Source: Sipunculus nudus
Lineage: Eukaryota > Annelida > Sipuncula > Golfingiida > Sipunculidae
Length of the DNA: 64,000 nucleotides
Assembly: GCA_026874595.1 (NCBI GenBank)
Contig: CM049316.1
Coordinates: 27,017,339 to 27,081,338, forward strand
Reading direction: 5' to 3'
In this document: positions 41,898 to 54,019 of the stretch, in pieces
Layout: every line of letters starts with the position of its first letter
How positions within the stretch are numbered: position 1 is the first letter of the stretch
The notes under the pieces: generated by a model
Told to the model about the DNA's origin: nothing
Databases searched by the model: none
The model's input: the letters and a program-made list of their open reading frames with translations, nothing else
Program-made: the position numbers and the translations under genes

Positions 41898-43928
41898 TCA
41901 GCGAAGCCAAAATGGCAGATGCTCTGTAGGAAAAGCCTTCAAGTTAATGTTGTGTATGAAACTGTCGCGTTTCCTAGTCTTCACACTATAGAGGGGATGC
42001 CTGCTGACGATCACCAAGTAGGGTTCCTTGCATACTGGCTGTAGCTTTGGGCTGGTGCCCTTATTGATGGTTTTATCTAACTCATACACCAGCTCACCAG
42101 GTTCGAACTCTCTCTCGCGTGACTTAAGATCATAGTGCCTCTTCTGATAGGCTTGTCTCGTCTTCAGATTTTGCCTGACCTGTTCATGGATCTTGATCAG
42201 CCTGTCCCTAAGGTCCTTGACCCACTGGTTTACACTGCACCCCTGTGAGTCTTTGTTTCCGCCAGTTGCTGTGTCAAAGATAAGATCCTCGGGTTGGACT
42301 ACTTCTCTCCCTTGAATGACTTCGTTGTCAGAGAAACCGGTTGAACTGTTCACCGTTGAGTGTGAAGCCTTAGCTATCATTGGAAGATCAAGGTCCCAAT
42401 GTTTAACGTTCCTAACGATCAGATAACGTATCATTTGGATGAGTGTCCTATTTAGCCTTTCACGCTGTTTGGTGGAGCTTGGGTGGTACGGTGTTGTCCT
42501 GGTACGGGCTATATCCAGCATCCTGCACAGAGATGAGAATATCTGTGATCCAAAACTGGTGCCCTGGTCAGTGTGCACATATTTAGGACATCCAAACGTA
42601 CTGACAAAATACTCCATGAACTTGGTGGCAATGGTGGAAGTTGATTGTTCTGGAACTGTAGCACAGTCTACCCACTTGGAGAACTGGTCAATCATCATTG
42701 CCAAATATTCGTTTCCTGCCTCACTTTCAGTGAAAGGAACTAACACATTTAAATGTACTCTCTCCATCGGATTAATAGCGTGATTAGGTCTTTTCGTGAC
42801 CTTCTTGTTCTTGTGGCACAAGTCACACGTCTGGCACAAATCACACTTACAATCTTGACTCATCTGGTACCAAATGAAAGACCATTTCAGTCTTGCGAGC
42901 GATTTCTCGTAACCAAGATGTGCTTCAGCTTTACAACCGTGGCACATGCTAACAACTTCTGCTTGTAGGGACGTAGGAACAACGAGGTATGTCCAAGAGG
43001 CGGCTGTATCTTCCAACTTGAAGTTCAGCGCTGGATCCTTAAACAACAGCTGAGACTTGAGCAAACACAGCCACTTAGTCGCCTGACTGTTCAGATTGAA
43101 GTCTGCCTGCGTAGGCATTTCATTGTAGTCTTCAGATGATAACCATAATATCACTGAACCGATGTCCGGGTCCTGTTCCTGTAACTCAGCAAGTTCAGTT
43201 GAAGGGTAATCCTGCACCGGATTGGATGGTGCTGCCTCCTCTTGAGAACCTTCCTCACATTGCTGGACTGTCGTGGCAAGTACAATGTGCTTATCAGGCG
43301 AAGCAAACCAATCACCTTCACCACAAACTGCCGAGTCCCAACCCGGCGGCTTGGCTGCCTGAAACTGGGAATCTGGGCTGTCTGAGATGCAGGCATCGAG
43401 CTGCCTCACCCCCAATGGCAAAAAGTCGTTGACATCATTGTGGAAACTCTCCCACAGGTAATGAGCCATGGTGCAGTTCCTGGTACCTCTGCAAGGAAGG
43501 TGTTCTCCATCGCAGCCAGCTTGATAACAACTGCACCTGTCCAGTAGATCTTGCATAAGGGAAAGCGCACCTGCTTTCTGATGTTTCACGCCTGGCCGGT
43601 GCATAACTACAAAATCAAACTTTGCCTGCTCCTCAATCCATCTTGTTAACCGTTCCTTGATGAATCTAAATGGCATGAGCCAAGCTAGGCAATAATGATC
43701 TGTCCTGACAACGAACCTCCTTCCCAAAACGTAGCGACTAAAGTGCCGGCAGAATCTCATAATTGCAAGGAGCTCCTTCCGCATGGTGCAGTACCTTCTT
43801 TGTTCTGGTGTTAGGACGAAGCTACCCAACACTTTTGTTTTCTCAACACTGGAGCCCCCTGTATCCGTCAGTGAAGCTGTTTGGACCGGGTAAGTGCTGA
43901 ATGGTGGTTCGCTTGCCCAGACCAGCAA
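41898..43928 (-). CDS. pol: Pol fragment: RNase H, zinc-binding region and integrase
   Basis: A 676-codon frame in a Gypsy-type element. RNase H occupies about residues 20-145, with LTPEQRRYCTMRKELLAI and VVRTDHYCLAWL; the usual Ala-Asp-Ala-Leu-Ser motif is changed to AGALS. An HHCC-like zinc-binding part follows (about 330-375, CDLCQTCDLC). The integrase core is at about 390-520: HTDQG and QRERLNRTL carry the second and third acidic residues. The first aspartate is replaced by Asn in VHLNVLVPF. With reverse transcriptase missing upstream, the product should be catalytically dead. The same frame continues upstream into the protease region across two stop codons. Confidence 0.9.
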   Translation of the reverse strand: MLVWASEPPFSTYPVQTASLTDTGGSSVEKTKVLGSFVLTPEQRRYCTMRKELLAIMRFCRHFSRYVLGRRFVVRTDHYCLAWLMPFRFIKERLTRWIEEQAKFDFVVMHRPGVKHQKAGALSLMQDLLDRCSCYQAGCDGEHLPCRGTRNCTMAHYLWESFHNDVNDFLPLGVRQLDACISDSPDSQFQAAKPPGWDSAVCGEGDWFASPDKHIVLATTVQQCEEGSQEEAAPSNPVQDYPSTELAELQEQDPDIGSVILWLSSEDYNEMPTQADFNLNSQATKWLCLLKSQLLFKDPALNFKLEDTAASWTYLVVPTSLQAEVVSMCHGCKAEAHLGYEKSLARLKWSFIWYQMSQDCKCDLCQTCDLCHKNKKVTKRPNHAINPMERVHLNVLVPFTESEAGNEYLAMMIDQFSKWVDCATVPEQSTSTIATKFMEYFVSTFGCPKYVHTDQGTSFGSQIFSSLCRMLDIARTRTTPYHPSSTKQRERLNRTLIQMIRYLIVRNVKHWDLDLPMIAKASHSTVNSSTGFSDNEVIQGREVVQPEDLIFDTATGGNKDSQGCSVNQWVKDLRDRLIKIHEQVRQNLKTRQAYQKRHYDLKSREREFEPGELVYELDKTINKGTSPKLQPVCKEPYLVIVSRHPLYSVKTRKRDSFIHNINLKAFPTEHLPFWLR

Positions 43929-44630
43929 GGCCGATTCCGAACAAGCCTCACCACCACCCTTGTCCTAATCCCCATTGTTCTGATCTTGTGGGACAAATGT
44001 TCCTTCAATCTCTAAGGCAGTGCCAATACTGACCCCAGCTTCCAGTGTCACATGATGGTCAGAGTAGTTTATCAAACTGAGGAACCCGTCTTCTCTGGTG
44101 TAAGCGGTTGACCCAAGGAGTCCTTTCAAGTTTCTGCCGAGGGGTTCCATGGTGAATTCAAGGCCATTCATTGCACCTAGCACTTTCATCTTGATTCGAG
44201 AAACCGTGTTAGGCGGTATGATATGCCTTCTTCCAGTGGTCACCACATATACTGGGCACAGCTGTCCATTGTAAGTTGTTTAAAAGAAGCTAGTACTGTA
44301 TTTTCTGGCATGAATATAGTGTTGGTGGCAAAGTTCATGGAACACTCCTTGGCTGTCAGGAATTCTAAGCCCAGCTGGACTGGGTCTGTTATGTCTGCTA
44401 CATACCACTGCCATTCGTACTGCTTGTCCCCAAGTTCGTGTTATGCCTTCCCGTTTTACGTCTGGGATAAGACTAGCATCATTTCCAATACCTTTCAGGT
44501 TTACTCGTTTTGTATTGATGAGTTCGCCGGCCGGTTTTTGACCAAACAGTTCTTTGCTCAAAATGGACACCTGTGCAGCACTGTCTACTGTCGCATTTGC
44601 ATTTAATCCATTTAACTCAAAGGGCACCAC
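43929..44630 (-). pseudogene. pol: Aspartic protease and linker of pol, interrupted by stops
   Basis: In the same frame as the downstream pol fragment. Residues near the N-terminus (ATVDSAAQVSILS) carry the retropepsin Asp-Ser-Ala active-site turn, followed by a flap-like GIG and a post-protease linker with IPPNTVSRIKMKV. In-frame stops lie at 44280-44282 and 43965-43967. The linker runs almost directly into RNase H, placing the missing reverse transcriptase at about 43930-43970. Confidence 0.8.
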
Positions 44631-44782
44631 CAGTGATTGCCCTTCACCAAAAGTTCACTTTGCTTCAATGGTCACTAGGTCTTGATCTTCCTTTAATGGC
44701 CTGTTAAGGGGGAACATGACACTTTACTGGCGCCCCCTACTGATGACACTGCAAATTAAAAATATCTGGTTTAATTATATTA

Positions 44783-45856
44783 TCAAGAGGCTACACCATG
44801 TCTCTCCTCTGAGCAATCTGAACTGGAGCTATGATGGCGGTGCTTAGTGTGCTTTCTCTTCAGACATCTGTATTCACGATCACTTGAGCTATCTGAACTC
44901 TCTGACGTGCTTGAGTTTCCATGATCCCTCCGCCGTCTTCCTGATTGTTTGCGACTCCTAGGCCTGTGATCCTCAACAGGGAGATATTCCACATGACTCC
45001 TCGGTATTTGCTCCCTCGATTGCCCAGACCTTGAGTGTCTCATGGTTTTGTGACTATGTCTCATCTCTCAGGAAGCGGGTTCCCTGTCTCGAACATGCAG
45101 ATTGTCCCTGTCTGGTCTCCGTTGCACCTGAGATGGGGGCACATCATAGCTATGATAGTATGGTTCTTGATCATGACAAGGGCCTGCTTCCAGATGTTGG
45201 CTTGGGTTGCGGTTTCTTGTTGCTGAGCGACTTGTGACTAATGACACTCTTGGCCTCCTAGGAGGAGGTTCACGATGTGGAGATTGGCTGGGGACCTCAT
45301 GGATAGTGAGCTGGTTGCCCTCCTCGTCTGAGTGGCATGAGTAGCTCATCGTTGAATTTGATGCTGCGCTGACTGAGCCCACCTGTCTACGTCTGTTTGG
45401 TGCATTTGGTGCCAATATGGCAGATGATGGAAACGTATAGGCTATATCCTGTATGGTGTTTGAGGTACTGTCAGAGCCTCTGGGTTTACTTCTGTTTTTT
45501 ATAACATTCCCCCTATACACTCCTTGTTTGGGATGGGCTCGTAACAGCTGACCGATTTCTGGATCACTATGGGCTTTCCCATTTATGTCCATATCTGCTG
45601 GAGCACTCTCCTCCTTTTGGACGTCAGATCTTTGTTCTGTATTTGAGAAATGCAGTCTCTCCTCTTGAACGAACTGGAGCCATGTTGTGGCCAAGACTCC
45701 AGTCACACCTTCAAGATTGTCTGGACCAAAATCTGGGTTTTCATCTCTTAGCAGGATGATCTCTTTGGCGGAGTCTTTAGTATGTATATCAGGCAGATGT
45801 TCGGCCATCTGCCTGGCTGACGCCTTACAAACATCTAATCGCTTAATACTAGCCAT
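44783..45856 (-). pseudogene. gag: Gag-like frame with one in-frame stop
   Basis: Two open stretches (45856-45068 and 45064-44783) share one frame, separated only by a TGA at 45068-45070. The N-terminal part resembles a capsid-side coiled region; the middle is Pro/Arg-rich and the end is very basic with Arg/Ser/His clusters, fitting nucleic-acid binding. No CCHC zinc knuckle is visible. It lies between the 5' leader and pol, in a different frame from pol. Confidence 0.65.
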
Positions 45857-47799
45857 TCTTTAACAATAAGTGAGTACAACAGGCTATAGCAATCACTCCT
45901 GCTTCCTTCCTTCACTCGCCCCCTTTATTTTTTAATGCAAGGTGAAGAAAGTAAACAAAGAGCAGGGCTTACTAGAAGCTGTAAACAACTGGTTTAATGA
46001 GCCAAATATGAAACTGAAATAATAAAAAGTTAGTAGCTTAGTGAGCTGGGACAGGTGAAGTTTTCAGCTGTATCAACTGTTCACGCATATATGTGACATA
46101 TATAAAAGATATGCAACTGATAAGCTTAAGCATCAAGCCATATGAACAATGAGATTATATACTGTAATGACATGAGCACTGTATAGATATAACAGACAGA
46201 GATGACTTAGAAATAAACAAATAAATGCAGGCTCAAAGTTTAATGAAAGAGAAAACTTCTGCACAAAACTGCATAAAGCTAATATACTGAAGGGCTAAGG
46301 TGATTAGTCTATTAGACAAAATGACTTCAGGAGAGCCCTATGTATTAGAGACTTCCAAAAAAATTAGTGCCAAACTAAGTGACCTGCAAGAATAAGTCAC
46401 TGAAAAGGCTAAGGGGCACAACAAATAAATCAGTATGTTTGAGTATGGCTCAGTGAGCAGCTCACTGACAGCTAGGGGATCTTTAATGTAGTACAAAGAC
46501 ACTGCAAGCTCCCAAAATAATGTCAATAGAAATGTGATTAGTAATCAAGGTAGTAAGTCAATCATTTAAAATTACAGCAACTTGCAACTCTCAATGATAT
46601 GTGTATTATGTTTATAACTGAAAGTAATGAAAACTGGCAGGGAAATTTCTTGATGCCTAAGTCAGGAGACAATGCAGTACTATAATATTATTACTGTTAC
46701 TTGTTTTTCTGGATTAGTTGTGACAAGGTGTGGTGTAGCAAGGGCACAGTAATAAAACACAGCTTAAATATAGACTATGAGCTGCACAGACTCACTAGTT
46801 AAAAGTCTGAGCAACTCGCTTAAATATAAAGCACTTACATGTGTAGCTTCTTACAGTGAGGTCTGGTCACTGTAAGTAAATGGCAGTGAACAGACCACTG
46901 ACAGTGAATGTGTATTGCACTGCAAGTATATGTCAGTGCAGATATCACTGACAATGAAAGCCAAATGCAGTGAATTATTTTCACTGCAAGTATATTTCAG
47001 TGCAAATATCACTGACAATGAAAGCCATATGCAGTGAATGATTTTCACTGCAAGTATATGTCAGTGCAAATATCACTGACAGTGAAAGCCAAATGCAGTG
47101 AATGATTTTCACTGCAAGTACATGTCAGTACAAATATCACTGACAATGAAAGCCAAATGCAGTGAATGATTTCACTGCAAGTATGTGTCACTGGAAATAT
47201 CACTGACAATGAAAGTCAATTGCAGTGAATGATTTTCACTGCAAATATATGTCAGTGCAAATATCACTGACAATGAACAAACTGTAATTGAGTCAATGAA
47301 ATTTTTGGTGTCAGTGATTAGCTGTCACTGAATGCAAAAAAACTTGTTTTACAGCAGATGTCCTGGCAGAATACTGGCTATTAGCAAGATAATAGGTAGA
47401 ATTGACAAAAGAGGGAGTAATTTTAATAAAGTAAATAAATTTTGCTTAAGGAGTAAATTTAAAATTGTTGACAACAGGTAGGTTTGGTCCCAGAAAGACC
47501 TATTGTTCATTCACGTGTGCCGCTCCCTCTGATCACGTGATCAGCAGGCAATCTGTTTACTTCAGGTTTAACAAGGCACAGTAATGAATTTAAAAGGAAT
47601 ACTGAGTGGCCGAAAGAAAGGTTATATCTAGATATTGTGTGAAGAAGTTATAGGTCGCTTGGACATATAATTCTGCCTGTACAACGGCTGCAGAGATGCA
47701 CAGCTGAAAACGCAACCAATACGTTGCGGACAAGGCGGGCGACAATCGAGGTATTGTCGGGGGCCCGCTTCAATTCTGTTAAAATTTGACAAAAGTATT
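45857..47799 (-). other. Retrotransposon leader
   Basis: About 1.9 kb between the primer site and the gag-like start, with no long frame. It contains the 64-bp array at 46860-47275 and many scattered CAGTGA/TCACTG units. Confidence 0.6.
46860..47275. repeat. 64-bp tandem repeat inside the retrotransposon leader
   Basis: Units begin TTCACTGCAAGTATATGTCA at about 46918, 46982, 47046, 47110, 47173 and 47237, a period of 63-64. Each carries CACTG and CAGTG in several orientations, so hairpins can form within a unit. Confidence 0.92.
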
Positions 47800-47800
47800 T

Positions 47801-47813
47801 ATCTTCGTCGCCA
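47801..47813 (-). other. Primer-binding site, probably tRNA-Ser
   Basis: On the minus strand this reads TGGCGACGAAGAT, two bases inside the 5' LTR. TGGCGACGA is complementary to the 3' end of eukaryotic tRNA-Ser(GCT) plus CCA as I recall it. A tRNA-Ser primer is known for Mag-type elements. Confidence 0.6.
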
Positions 47814-47815
47814 AA

Positions 47816-48051
47816 TGTAAACTTCAGCGTGAAGCTCACACCAAAATGAAGGTGACAACTCACCCTCAGTCACGTGTCACCAGGTCAGTAGCTTGAAATC
47901 CGTCGTTAAAAACTTGACCGCACTTGGCTGGCATACTGACTCAGAAACTCGGCAGGTGACCTCTCCTTTTCGCGGTTTCCATCCCGGCCCTTGGAAAGGG
48001 CGCTGGCAGGTCGGCCTGGCTGCACTTCGGCGTGAGTGCATTCCTCTTACA
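47816..48051 (-). repeat. 5' LTR of the retrotransposon
   Basis: 236 bp, near-identical to 40689-40924. It should hold the element promoter, but I can point to no clear TATA box in it. Confidence 0.95.
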
Positions 48052-48055
48052 CAAC

Positions 48056-51000
48056 TCTTTCTGGTGAACATTACCGCCAACAAACGTCACATTACCGAAT
48101 AAATGAGGTGGAATACGCTGCATCAAGCTGAATCATTTTAAAGTGATGGAGAAAGTGTCTTTAAAACTTTTAAAAACGTGATACCGATAACCCCCTACAT
48201 TCTAATTAAAATCCTGTTCCCACCTGTGCGCGGTGCACGGTTGTTGGAATAGCCACCTGCCGATCTGGTCTACCTGGACCCGAGAGCCCCGTGGACAGGT
48301 TCCCCTCAAAATCCCTCAATGTAAACTTGCGCAAACATTTTATTTTATCGCTTCACTGTCGAGATTGAATGGTATGAGGATACGTCGTAATCACAGTCAA
48401 TTTACCGGCGAAGTTTTATACACACATTCACACTTTACAAGTGACAGGCGATGTTTCAATTGACGGTCATAAATTATTAGTGTCAATAATTCCCACTGGT
48501 GTATTGGTGATGGTAAGGCCATTATGGAACTTCAGAAACAATTGAAATCGTTTGCTGTCTCTCTCAAATGAAAGGAAACAAAGATTTTTGTTCTTGTATG
48601 AGAAATTTTCAACGCTAACAGTCGTTCTGTAAATGAATGTTGATACAAGATCATACGTGCCGCGCCGTTCAAACTGACCTTAACATTCGGCTACCGTATG
48701 GTACCGTGATATCTTACAAATTTTCATATTCTGAATGAGAAAAAAAAATAGAAAAAAAAATATTTAGTATACAAGAAAAATCATGAAGACAAATTTCATT
48801 AATATTCCTGATAATAGTTGATCATGTATGTGATAAATAAATTTAAAGACATTAAATGCAAGTCTCTAATGATGTTTATTGATTGAAAATATTATTAATA
48901 TAGAATAACATTAATTAAAATAAATGAATGAAAATTAAGTTAATTTGGAAATTATTGCAATTTTAAAAGTGACTTAAAGAGTTCACATAAACTATGGTTA
49001 ATAGTATTCTTTAAATAAAGAGTTTAATTTTAATGCATCAGGTATGCCCCTTTGTAAATTGAAAACTTTTTTGGGCACATTGGGCACAACTTTGTTCCAC
49101 TTCCAGTCTTGAAAGAACGAATGGGATAAGGTCAAAAGGTTTTAACTTGAATGCTGGGGCTGACAGGGTCAGGAACAGAATGCGTGAGATTTATATCCCT
49201 TGGCGTGAGAGCGTGAGAAGAGTGGTAAATGCATGAGTCCCACGCCTAATGCGTGAGACTTGGCATGGAAGCAGCATAGAAGGAAGATTTAACAGTTGTT
49301 TTAAGCCTGGTTTAGAGGTTATTATTGCATATTTAGGTTGTTGGGCAGTCAAACTAAGGGAACCATGTTTAATTAGTGGGGAAAGTTGGTTATAAAGGTA
49401 CCAGGGGGTACCTAGTGTTTTATTATTGTCCGATTTCAATAGGGGCCCCCGCACGGGTCCCATGGAGGGACTCCTCTCACATGCGGATTTTCGAACTTCA
49501 GTGGTATTGGATGTTTGCGGGGGAGACCGGAGGCTTACTCTTGGTAAAGTGTGGCAGAAGATGACCACCATGAATGCCCGACATAAACCTGACTACTGAG
49601 ATACGATATGTATCCGACCCGATCCTTGCCTCCGCAGAATAAATGTTTAAAAAGAATATTGTTTAGAACATAACATAAAAAAATTAAGAAATATTAATGA
49701 TTATATGTTGTGTGCATTTCCTGATGTAAACTGGTTACCCACGTACATGGACACACACATATGGAAAGGGGATATATCCGCATGTTGGTTCCCGCGCGGG
49801 TTCCATACGTATCCCGCAGACAAAATACGCGGAAAATAAGGAAATGTACTCTTAATTTAAGGATCCAATCACCTATAAACACGTTGAAATAACACGAAAA
49901 ATAGCATTTTCTCTTTGAAGTAAATTGGTACCATTGGCTCACCCGTGTGCACGAGTATAAAAACAGTGGACCTGGCGCGCAAAAACCTCTCAATCAGCAA
50001 ATTCCCTGACAGACTTTGCCCCAAAAACATAATACATTGTAACATTACTCAGGCCCAGGTGCCAATCAGCTGACCACTGAATTCCCCACAAGAATGAGAA
50101 AGCAAACTACAATTGGCGAGCTTGTGCCTTGGGCGCTATTATATTAGCGCTAGGAGAAGTACCCTGGTTATTAAATAACTCATTTCAAGCTTATTCTGGG
50201 TTTTCAGCATTAAGTATAAAGCATTGCATAACTTTGCTCATGAATACATTGAGAAACAGCTACCTCATTATGAATTGAAAAATGGAAGCCTAGTTGCATG
50301 GTCAAAAATCATCAAATATCGAACGGCAGACATTTATACTGAGAGCAGATCAGCATTAGCTATCAAATATTACTTCAAAATTGTTATTTGTACTTCGGTG
50401 ATATATTGAAAAAACTACGAGGACTAAATAAAATATGTGGAAACAATTATCAAATTATATATTCAAAATGGTGGCCTATTGGCCAAAATTACCAATAATC
50501 CAAAATGGTACTTATGATCTGCCCTGGAATATTTTTCCAAATGATGGCAAATATTTGTTCAAGAGTGTCTTTCTTGAATTCCCTTACGCTTAACAACCCA
50601 AATCTTTGTGAATGTCATGATAATTTTGGTTATATATTGATGAAGTTATGTGAAAACGGCAGCCTCATTATATATTCAAAATGGCGGCCCTCAAGGCCAA
50701 ATTCACCAATGGTCGCCTGGCAGACAACCAGATTATGAAAGAGCAAATACCTCCCACTTTACAAAAAAATATCACCCCGTAAAATCCCTATAGGGGGTGT
50801 GGAGGGGGTGGGGGTTGGGTTACAGTTGGTATATTGTCTATTATCCAAGCAACTCCACGCATCGACGTAGCACCTCAGAAAATCGCATTCATGGAATGTC
50901 AGCCTTATTTATCAGCATGTTTCGGAACAAAATCAATAGTTTCTATAAGTGGTTCCTTTGAATATCTGTCAGGTCTACACTAGTGTTAATTACTGGTAAT

Positions 51001-53060
51001 ACCAGTTGATCGTCTTTGCTGTTCCAAGTGTTAAAATGGAAGAGGCTTATATATAGGCCTGCCCTGTCTCTACATATAATTCCTTGTATAGAATGTGACT
51101 CATAGAAGGGAACTCTTTTATCTTATTCTGAATGCCCGTGGTGTATACGTATATAATAGACCATTGGTATTAACGTTTGACCAGTAACACTGTGCAATAT
51201 AGTTGTCACTTGAACACGCTCATTTGATTATTTGAACAAATAAATCCATATGGCTCATTTACATGTTGTTCTTAATTGCTATTGAAGTTATATTCAGTCG
51301 GTGCGTAATTTATGAAAGGTCTTATTACAGGCATGGGGTATGTTGACTTAGATTATTTATTTTATTCAAACAAAGCACTAAAATTGCACTTATTTCTGTC
51401 AAGTAATATATATGGCCTATATATACAGTGAAACCTTGTTGTGTTGAACTCGCTTAAGTCGAATACCCCGCTTATGTAAAAGTTACAGACATATTCCGGA
51501 CAACTCTAGTTAAATTATTACCAAATAAAACCCGCTTGTGTCGAACCTTGGAGGTGTCGAAGTTTTCTGAGGGTCCCTTCGACTTCGACACAAAGGGGTT
51601 TCGATGTATTCAAGATATCCGGCTGAGCGTCTGATTCAAGTTCTCATGTTTTACCACTCTATTCACATGAAGGTCTGTACGTAACGCTACTGACAATAAG
51701 TTTGTACCTTTGAACAATCTTTGCCAAATAAAAACATCTGGTGACAGCTTTAACTTGAGTTGGTTCAGAACATAACACTACGATTAGTTTACATCCTTTA
51801 TGATTAAATATCCGTGATCAAAAAGACATACATATTCATAGAATATCAGCTGGAAACACGTAAAGCCATAGGATCTACGTCTTTCGAAGGATGACTCTTA
51901 ACTTGGCCTATTTGTTAAGAGTCAAAGGAAATTAAATTTATCCAAAAGTAATTACATAACGTAAATCTACCCACAATGGCAGAAGAATCATGTTTCCGGT
52001 GTAATGAATAACAGATATGTGCTAACATTTTTTTCACACTTTACCAAAATAGTGATTATAACAAAATTCACTGAGAAGCCCAACTGGATCAAAAGTAGCC
52101 GCTTCCATTAATAGATCTACTCCGGAACTGTCCACTAATGAGGGCCATCTGGCAGCTCAAGCCTGCTGGTGGTACAAACAGTGCCTGCTCCAGCACTCAC
52201 TGGTCATGTTATTTAGTATTAACCCTGTTTATTAAAGTCAGCTACACTCTGTGTAATCGCCCCTTTTACACTATTTTTTTTCAACAGAAGGAGTGAAGGA
52301 ATTCCTGGATTATCTGTAAGCAGATGGATTGCCTCTTTGTTCGAAAAAACAGCCTGTTAATTAAAAAAAAAGGCCTTTGAGTCATGTTTCGTGGCTGGTG
52401 TAATACAAAAACTTGTCAAACCATGTTGAATTACAATTTATATTGTCAATCAGGTTGATTAAAACCAGGTATTTCTTCAACCTCAGGGTGAGGTCTTCAA
52501 TCTCAGATTGTGAGGAGCCTACACATTAGGAACCACCCCATCAGAGATCGAGTTACATTTGTATATTTTAATGAAATATATATTACATTTGAAATATCTG
52601 TGGTCCATCCATTTGGTTCCATCATGTGACCCTCAGTAATCACTGGTGTATAATCCATATTAATTTTTTGGTCAATGGAAATCAGTAGGAAATGGAGCTA
52701 AGCTGTTTTTTATTGATACTGAAATCTTAAGTAATTGTTAAATTTATTTTTCACTATGACTTAGTGCTACAATTTATTAATTTTATCTTCATTTTGTGGA
52801 CTATTATTTTTTTATCTTAATTTATGCTTATGCCAGGGTGTCAATATAGGAGTGGGTGGGGATGAGGAGTATATATCCCCTCCACTTTTTGGGAAGGGGG
52901 GGGGGGGATGTCAATGTAATCATCCCCACTATCCAGATAATTATATTTATATATATTACAAATGAAATATATGAATAAATATAATATAGACTTTGGTTTC
53001 ATTTATGAGTTAATTATGGAATATTTTATATTTAAAAGGTTTAGAATTAACATACCCAAA
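48056..53060. other. Gene-free region right of the retrotransposon
   Basis: No convincing exon. A 126-codon minus frame at 49191-49571 and a 99-codon one at 49694-49993 have no recognisable domain. The segment holds a partly duplicated CAAAATGGYGGCC block at 50465-50720 and a MITE-like element at 51424-51608. Confidence 0.5.
51425..51608. mobile_element. MITE-like element with TACAGTGAAACC end
   Basis: Starts TACAGTGAAACCTTGTTGTG and ends GGGGTTTCGATGTA, imperfect inverted ends at TA. Internal GTCGAA and TTCGAC blocks pair. It is similar in style to the element at 13718-13897. Confidence 0.6.
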
Positions 53061-53063
53061 TAG

Positions 53064-53780
53064 CATGCAAACAAGGGACCCATGTGGGACCAATATGTAC
53101 AAACCCATGGGTCCCATATGGGCTAACCCAGTGGGCACCCGTGACTTTTTGCTCCCGGGTCCAATGTTGGCTAGGACGTGGGGCCAACATGGGTATACAT
53201 GTTGGCCCATGGAGGGTACGAGGTGGGGCCTGTATATGGGGCCCACGAATGGCTACCAATGGGCTAAACAGGGGCAGACACAAGGGTCCTTGGAGGGTTT
53301 GTCACTACATGCAAACAAGGGACCCTTTGAGGTACATGTCCATGGGCCCCATATGGGCTAACCCCATGGGCACCCGTGACTTTTTGCTCCCGGGTCCAAT
53401 GTTGGCTAGGACGTGGGGCCAACATGGGTACACATGTGGGCCCATGGAGGGTACCAGGCGGGGTCTGTATATGGGGCCCACGAATGGCTACCAATGGGCT
53501 AAACAGGGGAAAACACATGGGTCCTTGGATGGTTTGTCACTACATGCAAACAAGGGACCCTTGTGGTACATGTCCATGTGTCCCATATGGGCTAACAACG
53601 TGGGCACCCGTGACTTTTTGCTCCCGGGTCCAATGTTGGCTAGGACGTTTGGCCAACATGTGTACACATGTGGGCCCATGGAGGGTAACAGGCGGGGTCT
53701 GTATATGGGGCCCAAGAATTGCTACCAATGGGCTAAACAGGAGCAGACACAAGGGTCCTTGGAATGTTTATCACTGCATG
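53064..53780. repeat. GGGCCC-rich tandem array, three units of 234-244 bp
   Basis: Units start CATGCAAACAAGGGACCC at 53064, 53308 and 53543, and a fourth start is at 53777. Each carries TGGGCACCCGTGAC, CTCCCGGGTCCAATGTTGG, ACATGTKGGCCCATGGAGG and TATATGGGGCCCACGAATGG. The array is GC-rich in an AT-rich setting and is open in several frames on both strands. Confidence 0.93.
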
Positions 53781-54019
53781 CAAACGGAGTTGATATAAAT
53801 AAAGTTGGATTAAATCAATAAAGGATTATTTAAATTGATTTTTTAAAAATCATATATAAGTGAATTTTTACCAGCCCTAGATAATACAATATGTGTTTTG
53901 GACAATTTTTCTTTGTTCTTGAAAGCATGAGCATGATTTATTCGTTCAAGAATAATATGTACAAACTTGCCACTTTATCTTACATGAATGGTACAACTGG
54001 TCACAATCACTAACAAAAG

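Larger units (their letters stand above)
40689..48051 (-). mobile_element. Ty3/Gypsy-type LTR retrotransposon, RT-deleted
   Basis: A 7.36-kb element on the minus strand bounded by 236-bp direct LTRs that start TGTAA and end TTACA. CAAC flanks both sides (40685-40688 and 48052-48055) as a 4-bp target duplication. Order in transcription: LTR, primer site, 64-bp repeats, gag-like frame, protease, RNase H, integrase, acidic tail, polypurine tract, LTR. No reverse transcriptase is found between protease linker and RNase H. The two LTRs differ at 5 of 236 positions by eye. The tRNA-Ser-like primer site suggests a Mag-like lineage, but this is inference. Confidence 0.93.

Noticed and set aside
43136-45237. 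Plus-strand frames within the retrotransposon
   Set aside because: They are antisense shadows of gag and pol coding sequence.
46860-47275. CRISPR-like array in the retrotransposon
   Set aside because: Adjacent 64-bp tandem units without variable spacers.
49191-49571. 126-codon minus frame as a gene
   Set aside because: No recognisable domain, no splice context and a repeat-rich setting; likely chance.
53084-53821. 245-codon plus-strand frame as a gene
   Set aside because: It spans a tandem repeat array, several other frames on both strands are also open, and the translation has no domain; the openness follows from repeat composition.
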